Notes: a model not told the origin generated them from the sequence alone. A stretch of 14,013 bases of DNA from an uncultured Eubacteriaceae bacterium (GCA_947625175.1 CANQNI010000019.1:1-14013), one strand, 5' to 3'; positions 7,849 through 13,883 are shown, counted from the first letter of the stretch. Translations and numbers: made by a program.

Positions 7849-8767
7849 AAAATGTTCTGCTTTTACCTAAATGCTCTCTTCGGACAAGGTTAGCTAATGC
7901 TACCCCTCCTAAAATTAAAACAGCCCCAACAATGGCTTCAATCCCTATTCTTTCACCATAGAAGAATACAGCTAAAGAAATTGATGTTAATGGTCGTGCA
8001 TATCCGGCAAAAGCAATCGTGTCAGCTCTAAGTTCATCAATAGATGATAAATATAAATAAACAGGAAGACCAGTATTAAAAACACCACCCATAATAAGCC
8101 ACCAACTATCATTTTCAGAAATAGTAAAGTATAAATCGTGTCTCCAGACGTAAATAACAAAAATAACTAGAAAAGCTACAATCATTTGAAACATTGCATT
8201 TTCTAATCCATCAATATCTTCTAATTTCTTATTACAATAAACTACCACTACTGAAAATACAGCCGCTACTAAAACGTCAAAAATACGACTTATTCCATTA
8301 GGAGCTATAATCCATTCATAATCTAAAAGAAAGACGCCAAGTGAACATAGAAAAAAACCAATAAGTTTAGCTAGAGAATAATCAGTCTCGTGAAATAAAA
8401 AAGGAGAGGCAATTAAAAGTAGACCTGGACCTAGGGAATAAGTTAATGTAACAGTAGTTGTTCCTAATTTACTACCAGAATCAGCTAAAATTAACCAGGT
8501 TAATCCAATACATGTACCTGAAACTAAGAGACAAATAAACTGTTCTAACGAATAATCCCATATCGTTGCCCTGAATCTGGAACAACAAAAAATAACCATT
8601 AAGAAAAATGTACCAACTAATATTCTTATAAAGGTAGCCTGTAATGGTCCAGTATCTAAATTTTTTGAAATAATAGGTAAAGATCCTAACATAATACAAG
8701 CAATTATATATTTGATAACTTCAATTTTTATGTATTTGTCAGAAATCTTTTTTATTTTTGATTTCAT
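7847..8767 (-). CDS. EamA-family (DMT superfamily) transporter
   Basis: A polytopic inner-membrane protein of 306 residues from the ATG at 8767, with about ten hydrophobic segments arranged as two EamA repeats. It starts with YIIACIMLGSLPIISKNL and ends with the typical LTSISLAVFFYGERIGIEAIVGAVLILGGVAL. EamA proteins are drug/metabolite transporters, often exporters of amino acids or related compounds; the substrate cannot be predicted. The frame is open further up to an ATG at 8800, but that lies inside tatD. The ATG at 8767 is one base after the tatD stop, fitting coupled translation. It is the last gene of the aroF-tyrA-tatD series and ends at the 7815-7848 terminator. Export of an aromatic compound is possible from context but unproven. 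Confidence 0.83.
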   Translation of the reverse strand: MKSKIKKISDKYIKIEVIKYIIACIMLGSLPIISKNLDTGPLQATFIRILVGTFFLMVIFCCSRFRATIWDYSLEQFICLLVSGTCIGLTWLILADSGSKLGTTTVTLTYSLGPGLLLIASPFLFHETDYSLAKLIGFFLCSLGVFLLDYEWIIAPNGISRIFDVLVAAVFSVVVVYCNKKLEDIDGLENAMFQMIVAFLVIFVIYVWRHDLYFTISENDSWWLIMGGVFNTGLPVYLYLSSIDELRADTIAFAGYARPLTSISLAVFFYGERIGIEAIVGAVLILGGVALANLVRREHLGKSRTF

Positions 8768-8768
8768 T

Positions 8769-9530
8769 TTAAAACTCGATTTCAAAGAATTCACGTGCAT
8801 TTTGAGCAGTTCTGGTCACTATAGTTTCGACCGGGATCTCTTTTATTCGAGCTAGAGTATTAGCTACATATTCAACGTAAGCTGGTTGATTTCTTTTACC
8901 TCTATAAGGAACCGGTGTTAAATATGGCCCATCTGTTTCAAGTAGAATTTTTTCAATGGGTATTTCTTTAATGACTTTTCTTAAATCGTTTGCATTTTTA
9001 AAAGTTAAAACACCACCAACAGAAAGATAATTATCCATTTCAATCAATTCTTTAGCCATTTCTAAATCTCCGCTGAAAGCGTGAACAACACACTTCTGAT
9101 TCGGATATTCTTTTATAATATCTAAGATATCTTGATGAGATTCCCGATCGTGAACAATATAAGGTATTTTTAAGTCACGGGCTAGCTCAATTTGATCTCG
9201 AAAAGCCTTTTTTTGAATCTCAGGATTTGGATTATCTTCATAATGATAATCCAGACCTATTTCACCTATTGCTAAGACTTTATCATCTTGAGCTAGTTTA
9301 TTTAAATAATCTAATGTTTTAATATTATAATTACCCGTTTCACTAGGATGTATCCCAACTGCAGCGTAAATTTTTGGATACTTTTTGGCTAAATTAAGGG
9401 CTACTTGACTGGTTTTTAAATCACATCCAGGATTTAAAATAAATCCTAAATTATAAGCATTCTTTAAAACTTCTTCTAAATCATTTTGATAAGATTGGTC
9501 ATCTAAATGACAATGTGTATCAGTTAGCAT
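8769..9530 (-). CDS. tatD: TatD-family metal-dependent DNase
   Basis: A cytoplasmic TIM-barrel hydrolase of the amidohydrolase superfamily, 253 residues, normal for the family. Metal ligands are in place: HCH at 6-8 (THCHLDD), Glu90 in AIGEIGLDYHYE, His127 in IVHDRES, His150 in VVHAFSGD and Asp200 in LLETDGPYLTP. RGKRNQPAYVEYVA near 210-223 is also typical. TatD enzymes have 3'-5' exonuclease activity on DNA and RNA and are linked to DNA repair. The ATG at 9530 overlaps the tyrA stop (TAATG), indicating coupled translation. Nothing in the protein links it to aromatic synthesis, so its place in this operon may be incidental. Confidence 0.94.
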   Translation of the reverse strand: MLTDTHCHLDDQSYQNDLEEVLKNAYNLGFILNPGCDLKTSQVALNLAKKYPKIYAAVGIHPSETGNYNIKTLDYLNKLAQDDKVLAIGEIGLDYHYEDNPNPEIQKKAFRDQIELARDLKIPYIVHDRESHQDILDIIKEYPNQKCVVHAFSGDLEMAKELIEMDNYLSVGGVLTFKNANDLRKVIKEIPIEKILLETDGPYLTPVPYRGKRNQPAYVEYVANTLARIKEIPVETIVTRTAQNAREFFEIEF

Positions 9531-10420
9531 TAATCCTCCAGATGATGTTTATTAATTCGATCTACTTCCATAACTACTCTCTTCTTTCGAACATCTTTAA
9601 GAACATTACTTAAATCGTCACTACGTTTATCTTTAATTTGATTTTTTATTTTATCTAAAGATAATTCAAAATTTTCTATTTGTTCTAAAAGTAAATCTTT
9701 ATTTTCTATGAATATTTCTGTCCACATTGGAGCATTAATCATAGCTATTCTGGTTAGATCAGCGTAACTACCACCTTCATAGTCAGTAATAGTCATATCA
9801 TCAACAGAATCAACCAGTGCTGAAGCGATAATATGACATAATTGAGAGGTATAGGCTATTTTACTATCATGATTTTTTGGGGTTGTTTCAACAATATTTG
9901 TAAACCCAAGATTTTTAAGTAATTCTTTAAAATCCTGCAATTTTTCCTGATTTGTATTTTTAAATGGAACTAAAATGTAATTTCTATTTTGAAATATTTT
10001 ATCAGTAGCTCCTCCATAGCCTTCTTTTTCACTACCAGCCATTGGATGACCAGAGATATAAAATATATCGTCTCTATTTAAATCTTTAAGAACTTGAAAG
10101 ATAGGTAATTTAATTCCCGAAATATCAGAAACAATTGATCCTTCTTTAAAATTTTTAAAATTTTCTTTTAAAAATTCAATAGTTGCTAAAGGATATAAGC
10201 AAATTAAAACTAAATCAGATTCTTTTAAGATCTCTTTTAAGGTATTTTTATCATTAGTTCCAAAAGTAATAACTCCATCAGAGAGAGCCTGTTCTAAAAT
10301 TTCATTATTCAAATCATAGGCACTAATACTTTCTGGATTTAACTTTTTTAATCCATGAGCAAAAGCTCCACCCATCATACCTAGTCCTATTATTGAAACC
10401 TTTTTATTTTTTAAATCCAT
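9530..10420 (-). CDS. tyrA: Prephenate dehydrogenase
   Basis: TyrA oxidatively decarboxylates prephenate to 4-hydroxyphenylpyruvate, the step that commits chorismate-derived carbon to tyrosine. The 296-residue protein begins with a dinucleotide-binding Rossmann motif, GLGMMGG (12-18). An acidic residue after the second strand (SAYDLN) favours NAD+ over NADP+. SGHPMAGSEKEGYGGA carries the catalytic His125. The C-terminal part is helical (PMWTEIFIENKD), as in the family's dimerisation domain. There is no ACT or chorismate-mutase domain, so it is a monofunctional, short TyrA without the C-terminal ACT domain of the B. subtilis enzyme. The ATG follows the aroF stop by 6 nt without a strong Shine-Dalgarno, so translation is probably coupled. 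It shares the tyrosine-rich leader upstream of aroF. Confidence 0.93.
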   Translation of the reverse strand: MDLKNKKVSIIGLGMMGGAFAHGLKKLNPESISAYDLNNEILEQALSDGVITFGTNDKNTLKEILKESDLVLICLYPLATIEFLKENFKNFKEGSIVSDISGIKLPIFQVLKDLNRDDIFYISGHPMAGSEKEGYGGATDKIFQNRNYILVPFKNTNQEKLQDFKELLKNLGFTNIVETTPKNHDSKIAYTSQLCHIIASALVDSVDDMTITDYEGGSYADLTRIAMINAPMWTEIFIENKDLLLEQIENFELSLDKIKNQIKDKRSDDLSNVLKDVRKKRVVMEVDRINKHHLED

Positions 10421-10426
10421 TTCAAA

Positions 10427-11440
10427 TCAGATTGTTTTGTGGCTTAGTTCAGCATATTTTCTGGCTTTATCAACTATCTGTGCAAACTCTTCCGGTTTAA
10501 TTGCCTGTTCTCCATCACATAAAGCCGCTTCTGGATTATTATGAACTTCAACCATTATTCCATCAGCACCAGCAGCTATAGCTGCCAATGTCATTGGTTC
10601 AACTAATTCACTTAATCCTGTTGCATGAGATGGATCAATTATAATTGGTAAATGCGTATGTTTTTTTAATACTGGTATAGCTGATAAATCTAATGTATTT
10701 CTAGTTAAAGTTTCAAATGTTCTAATGCCTCTTTCACATAAAATAACATTATTATTACCACCAGCCATTATATATTCAGCTGACATTAAGAGTTCTTTTA
10801 TATTCTGACTCATACCTCTTTTTAATAAAATAGGTTTTTGAGTTCTACCTAACTCCTTTAATAGAGTAAAGTTCTGACAATTTCGAGCTCCAACCTGAAT
10901 AACATCAACATCTTCAAACATTGGTAATTGAGATAAATCCATTATTTCAGTAACAATAGGAAGGCCAGTTTTTTCTTTAGCCAATAACATTAATTCTAAA
11001 CCGTTAGTTTGCATTCCCTGGAATGAATAGGGTGAGGTTCTCGGTTTAAAAGCACCACCTCTGAGCATCGTAGCTCCAGCTTTTTTGACATCTTCTGCTA
11101 TGCTAATTATCTGGTCTTCACTTTCAATGGAGCACGGTCCGGCTATTAAAGAAATAGTTCCTTCTCCTACAACAGTATCATCATTAATTTTAATTTTGGA
11201 ATCTTTCGGATGAAAATATCTACTAGCTTTTTTAAATGGTTGATTCACTCTAACTACCCTCTCAACATAATGTTTTGAACGCAGTGGACTTGAGTCTACT
11301 GATTTTGTATCTCCTATTAGACCTAATAAAGTATGACTTTCACCTTCAGAACGGTCTACCTGAAAACCTCGTTCTAAAAATTCGTTTTCTAATTCATCAA
11401 TTTCTTCTTGAGTTGCAGTTGGTTTTAAAACAATAATCAA
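10427..11440 (-). CDS. aroF: 3-deoxy-7-phosphoheptulonate (DAHP) synthase, type I-beta with N-terminal regulatory domain
   Basis: Condenses phosphoenolpyruvate and erythrose 4-phosphate to DAHP, the entry step of the shikimate pathway. I place the start at TTG 11440 (337 residues), because GGAGG lies 5 nt upstream and MIIVLKPTATQEEIDELENE matches the usual N-terminus. The open frame reaches to 11479, but that extension is the attenuator hairpin. Residues about 1-66 form the ferredoxin-like regulatory domain known from Thermotoga DAHP synthase, where tyrosine inhibits. The TIM barrel shows AGPCSIES, GGAFKPRTSPYSFQG, GARNCQNF, LLKRGM, ERGIRTFE and DPSHATG. Metal ligands Cys103, His272, Glu298 and Asp309 are all present. 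First gene of the operon with tyrA, tatD and the EamA gene. The symbol varies between species (aroF, aroG, aroA). Confidence 0.94.
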   Translation of the reverse strand: MIIVLKPTATQEEIDELENEFLERGFQVDRSEGESHTLLGLIGDTKSVDSSPLRSKHYVERVVRVNQPFKKASRYFHPKDSKIKINDDTVVGEGTISLIAGPCSIESEDQIISIAEDVKKAGATMLRGGAFKPRTSPYSFQGMQTNGLELMLLAKEKTGLPIVTEIMDLSQLPMFEDVDVIQVGARNCQNFTLLKELGRTQKPILLKRGMSQNIKELLMSAEYIMAGGNNNVILCERGIRTFETLTRNTLDLSAIPVLKKHTHLPIIIDPSHATGLSELVEPMTLAAIAAGADGIMVEVHNNPEAALCDGEQAIKPEEFAQIVDKARKYAELSHKTI

Positions 11441-11453
11441 TTTTGCCTCCAAT

Positions 11454-11492
11454 AAAAAAAGGAATAGGTCTTTTTTCAAAGAGCTATTCCTT
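11454..11492 (-). terminator. Attenuator terminator just upstream of aroF
   Basis: Read on the minus strand: AAGGAATAG pairs with CTATTCCTT (9 bp), then a C-C mismatch, then TCTTT/AAAGA (5 bp) closed by a GAAA tetraloop. The 3' arm runs into a T7 tract (11460-11454). The aroF Shine-Dalgarno starts a few bases after it. Its position between the operon promoter and the first gene marks it as a regulated terminator. Confidence 0.9.
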
Positions 11493-11607
11493 AAGTTTCA
11501 TTTGGAAATATATTAATAATTTTTTAGTTTAGCCCCCTGAAAATTTTAAGCATCACAATTAAACCAGTAGTAATAATACTGGTTGCTAAAGCTTTTAAAA
11601 TTTCCAG
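11477..11607 (-). promoter_or_regulatory. Competing RNA helices of the aromatic attenuator
   Basis: Three elements can be drawn on the minus-strand RNA. (1) Leader codons 6-11 (11607-11591) pair with the region around the leader stop codon (11551-11537): 15 pairs with one G-U and a 2-nt bulge. (2) Inside this, AACCAGUA/UACUGGUU (11584-11577 with 11569-11562) forms an 8-bp hairpin over the Tyr codons. (3) CAGGGGGCUA (11539-11530) pairs with UAGCUCUUUG (11486-11477), 10 pairs including three G-U, which would break the terminator. Elements 1 and 3 share CAG, and 3 excludes the terminator. Pairing was found by hand; energies were not computed. Confidence 0.65.
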
Positions 11608-11623
11608 AGAATAAAACTTTCAT
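11546..11623 (-). CDS. Tyr/Phe-rich leader peptide of the aroF-tyrA operon (25 aa)
   Basis: A short frame between the operon promoter and the aroF terminator. It starts at ATG 11623, with AAGAGG 7 nt upstream as a good Shine-Dalgarno, and ends at TAA 11548-11546. The peptide starts MKVLFSGNFKSF and continues with NQYYYYWFN. Of 25 residues nine are aromatic: four Phe (5, 9, 12, 21), four consecutive Tyr (16-19) and Trp20. Such codon runs upstream of a terminator are the hallmark of ribosome-mediated attenuation, as in the E. coli phe, trp and his leaders. The controlled genes, DAHP synthase and prephenate dehydrogenase, fit tyrosine as the main signal. The peptide itself probably has no function other than being translated. 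Confidence 0.88.
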   Translation of the reverse strand: MKVLFSGNFKSFSNQYYYYWFNCDA

Positions 11624-11665
11624 TTGTTTGCCTCTTAAATAAAGATACTTTGTTATGCTAGATAA

Positions 11666-11695
11666 ATTATAAACCTAAAACTACTAATATGTCAA
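11666..11695 (-). promoter_or_regulatory. Strong sigma-A promoter of the aromatic operon
   Basis: Consensus TTGACA (11695-11690), an 18-nt spacer and consensus TATAAT (11671-11666). Transcription is expected to start near 11659, about 36 nt before the leader-peptide ATG. A perfect-consensus promoter fits an operon controlled mainly by termination rather than by initiation. Confidence 0.88.
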
Positions 11696-11987
11696 AACCA
11701 CTTTTACTTTAATAAGAATATTTATTAACTTTTTCTCCTTTATGAATACATAATAGTTAGATCACTTATTTTAAATATAATTTAAACTTATATCAATGCT
11801 TAAATGAGCTATTCATTTTTAAAACTTCTAATTATAAATGTTGAAATTAACAGATATTTTAAGTTTTTCAACTTTATTTTATTTAATATAGACATTAATT
11901 TCTAATCCAATTGAGCAATTTTAAATAAATATTTACTGATATAACTCATTTTCTTGCTACTTATAAGTAATTCTGTTAAAAAATCAG

Positions 11988-12015
11988 TTGTTTAAATTCG
12001 TAAAATCCGTATAAT
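11988..12015 (+). promoter_or_regulatory. Putative promoter in the gene-poor region
   Basis: TTGTTT (11988-11993), a 16-nt spacer and consensus TATAAT (12010-12015). No gene start follows for over 600 bp; the next notable sequence is the hairpin-rich segment at 12035-12200. Confidence 0.4.
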
Positions 12016-12021
12016 AGTAGT

Positions 12022-12200
12022 ATAAGAATTAAATAATTAAATTATTAGCTAGCATTAAAAATATTTATTGGGTGGGACTCCCGGGAAATCTGAATTCAGA
12101 ATTAATTAAAGTAGGTTTTGGTTAAGAAGAAGGTTTTGCTTCTTCTGGTGTAGGTTCAATTAAAGTTAAATATTATCTTTCTTAACATTTAACTTTTGTC
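12022..12200 (+). ncRNA. Candidate structured RNA of unknown type
   Basis: Downstream of a promoter-like site this segment is locally less AT-rich and dense in inverted repeats. GGGACTCCC lies within 12074-12082. TCTGAATTCAGA at 12089-12100 is a perfect palindrome. AGAAGAAG/CTTCTTCT at 12125-12146 is an 8-bp stem with a 6-nt loop. AAAGTTAAAT/ATTTAACTTT (12162-12171 with 12187-12196) is a 10-bp stem followed by only a short T-run. AATATTTA (12060-12067) could also pair with TAAATATT (12167-12174). The length, about 180 nt, is in the range of 6S RNA, but I cannot match it to 6S or any other family. It could also be a gene remnant. Low confidence. Confidence 0.25.
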
Positions 12201-12586
12201 AGTCAAATTATAAATTTTCTAATCTTATTTAACTAAATATTCTTATTAGCTATCTAGGACGTCCGGAATATTTAGAAAAACTTGTTAGTTAATAAAATGA
12301 ATATGGACAATTTATTCCTGGTTAATTTTTATAAATGAATAATTAGGTTCAATACATTTTATTAAAGTTAGTTTTTGGTTTGTTAATTTTGGTCAATTAA
12401 ATTCAAGAAGCTTCAAAAATAAATTTAAGGTCTTAAAATAATAAAAGGTTTAAGCAGCTGCAGATGCTTAAATCAAATAAATGAAGGAATACTAAAAGAT
12501 TAATTTAGTTTTAAATTTATTCTCCCTATAAGGATTTCTCTTTTGAATTCTTCTATTTTTAGACAAGCTTTAATTAAATTCCTCTG

Positions 12587-12615
12587 TTTACAACTTTTGT
12601 TAAATTGGTTATATT
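12587..12615 (+). promoter_or_regulatory. Putative metA promoter
   Basis: TTTACA (12587-12592), a 17-nt spacer and TATATT (12610-12615). The transcript would start about 27 nt before the metA ATG, leaving no room for a SAM riboswitch or T-box between promoter and gene. Confidence 0.5.
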
Positions 12616-12648
12616 TTTTAAAATAAATAACATTATAAAGAGATAAGA

Positions 12649-13617
12649 ATGCCAATCAAAATACCAAAAAGTTTACCAGCTTTTAAAATATTACAAGACG
12701 AAAATATCTTTGTTATGAATGAAGAAAGAGCATTATCGCAAGATATTCGTCCCTTAAAAATAGCTATAGTTAATTTAATGCCAACAAAGGTTATAACAGA
12801 AACTCAACTTTTAAGGCTTTTAGGAAATACTCCACTTCAGGTTGATATTACTTTAGTTAGAGCAGCAAGTCATAATCCAAAAAATATTTCCAGACATCAT
12901 ATGGATTCTTTTTATACAACGTTTGATGATATTAAAGACGATTACTTTGATGGATTAATTATTACAGGCGCTCCGGTAGAAACTTTAGATTTTGAAAAAG
13001 TAGATTATTGGAATGAATTAGTAAAAATTTTGGAATGGAGTAAAACACATGTTTATTCAACTTTCCATATATGTTGGGGTGCCCAAGCAGGACTATATTA
13101 TCATTATGGAATCCAAAAGAAAGAATTACCGAATAAATTGTTTGGAATTTATGATCATCAAGTAATTGATCGAAAAGTCCCTTTATTTAGAGGATTTGAT
13201 GATACCTTTCAAGCTCCTCATTCTCGACATACTGCCTTGGACGAAGAAGCTATTTATAATAATCCTAATTTAGAAGTTCTAGCTAAGTCTGATGAAGCAG
13301 GTATTTATATAATTATGGCTAATGATGGTCGACAAATTTTTGTAACGGGTCATTCAGAATATGATCGAGATACTTTAAAAAAGGAATATGAAAGAGATTT
13401 AAATAAAGGATTACCGATAAACGTTCCTAACAATTATTTTATTAATGACAATCCAGAAGAAGGAATTAACGTAACTTGGCGCTCTCATGCCAATTTATTA
13501 TTTTTTAATTGGTTAAATTATTATGTTTATCAGGCTACGTACTTTGATTTATCTAAATTAGATAATATTGAAAATGAAGCAAAATATAAGAGACATAAAG
13601 AAAAGATGAAATTTTGA
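12649..13617 (+). CDS. metA: Homoserine O-acetyltransferase (MetA family)
   Basis: Acylates homoserine in the first dedicated step of methionine synthesis, in the cytoplasm. The 322-residue protein is colinear with the family from [11 protein letters not shown] onward. The catalytic nucleophile Cys142 is in HICWGAQAG. His235 and Glu237 in [10 protein letters not shown] complete the site. Position 111 is Glu ([11 protein letters not shown]); in the characterised Bacillus cereus enzyme Glu111 goes with acetyl-CoA use, whereas E. coli has Gly and uses succinyl-CoA. I therefore call it an acetyltransferase, although the family name is often given as succinyltransferase. The ATG at 12649 has AAGAG 6 nt upstream. 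The gene appears to stand alone: no metY, metB or metC is adjacent. Its TGA at 13615-13617 lies in the first bases of the tandem repeat array. Confidence 0.95.
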   Translation: MPIKIPKSLPAFKILQDENIFVMNEERALSQDIRPLKIAIVNLMPTKVITETQLLRLLGNTPLQVDITLVRAASHNPKNISRHHMDSFYTTFDDIKDDYFDGLIITGAPVETLDFEKVDYWNELVKILEWSKTHVYSTFHICWGAQAGLYYHYGIQKKELPNKLFGIYDHQVIDRKVPLFRGFDDTFQAPHSRHTALDEEAIYNNPNLEVLAKSDEAGIYIIMANDGRQIFVTGHSEYDRDTLKKEYERDLNKGLPINVPNNYFINDNPEEGINVTWRSHANLLFFNWLNYYVYQATYFDLSKLDNIENEAKYKRHKEKMKF

Positions 13618-13622
13618 GAAAT

Positions 13623-13674
13623 AAAAAAATCGGAGGAACCATCTTTAAATTCCTCCGACCCAAGTTAAAGATCT
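13623..13674 (-). ncRNA. Predicted short RNA, array copy 1 (about 52 nt)
   Basis: A minus-strand transcript is predicted from the promoter at 13708-13681. It would start near 13674 with AUCUUUAA and the spacer CUUGGG. UCGGAGGAA (13658-13650), an 11-nt loop and UUCCUCCGA (13638-13630) follow, then U7 (13629-13623). The hairpin is a perfect 9-bp terminator in this direction only; the plus strand has CCCAAG after the stem. The 5' AUCUUUAA is perfectly complementary to UUAAAGAU in the terminator loop (13648-13641). Function unknown. Confidence 0.55.
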
Positions 13675-13680
13675 ATATAT

Positions 13681-13708
13681 ATAATACCACGAATCTTATT
13701 TTGTTCAA
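13681..13708 (-). promoter_or_regulatory. Promoter of array copy 1
   Basis: On the minus strand: TTGAAC (13708-13703), a 16-nt spacer ending in TGG, and TATTAT (13686-13681). The TG one base before the -10 makes an extended -10. Both hexamers and the TGG are identical in copy 2, whereas the spacer between them differs at two positions. Confidence 0.6.
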
Positions 13709-13798
13709 GTTTATTTTAATTTAATTTTAGTTTAATCGACTTCAAATTTTAGAAAAATTTAAATTAAATCAAATTATTCTCTAAATAAATTGAGAAAT

Positions 13799-13849
13799 AA
13801 AAAATCGGAGGAACCATCTTTAAATTCCTCCGACCCAAGTTAAAGATCT
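13799..13849 (-). ncRNA. Predicted short RNA, array copy 2 (about 51 nt)
   Basis: Same elements as copy 1: 5' AUCUUUAA (13847-13840), stem arms at 13833-13825 and 13813-13805, and a U6 tract at 13804-13799. From the start to the hairpin it is identical to copy 1; only the U-run differs by one base. Confidence 0.55.
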
Positions 13850-13855
13850 ATATAT

Positions 13856-13883
13856 ATAATACCACGAATCCTACTTTGTTCAA
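13856..13883 (-). promoter_or_regulatory. Promoter of array copy 2
   Basis: Minus strand TTGAAC (13883-13878), 16-nt spacer, extended -10 TGG then TATTAT (13861-13856). Confidence 0.6.

Larger units (their letters stand above)
11696..12586. other. Gene-poor AT-rich intergenic stretch
   Basis: About 0.9 kb between the aromatic operon promoter and the metA promoter. 11700-11985 is very AT-rich with only weak hairpins such as TAATAA/TTATTA, and I see nothing functional there. 11988-12200 holds a promoter-like site and several inverted repeats (separate entry). 12200-12586 has scattered stop codons in all frames I read, and short open stretches that look like coding traces but match no family I recognise. 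A 10-mer, TAGGTTCAAT, occurs at 12151-12160 and again at 12344-12353. Confidence 0.5.

Noticed and set aside
8481..8699. Second minus-strand frame inside the EamA gene.
   Set aside because: It is an alternate frame of a clear membrane transporter gene; its hydrophobic look is explained by the T-rich codons of the real gene.
11441..11479. Longer aroF reading frame starting at TTG 11479.
   Set aside because: This extension encodes a hydrophobic run formed by the terminator hairpin and T-tract, lacks a Shine-Dalgarno site, and is absent from the typical family N-terminus, which begins at the TTG at 11440 with GGAGG before it.
12070..12078. GGGTGGGAC resembles the T-box antiterminator core GGUGGNAC, possibly for metA.
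   Set aside because: The following bases (TCCCGGG) do not fit ACCGCG. There is no specifier stem upstream within the transcript expected from the 11988 promoter, no terminator with a T-run follows closely, and metA starts over 550 bp away with its own promoter.
13630..13658. Hairpin after metA as the metA terminator.
   Set aside because: On the plus strand the stem is followed by CCCAAG rather than a T-run; the T-run is on the minus strand, so it terminates transcription coming from the array.
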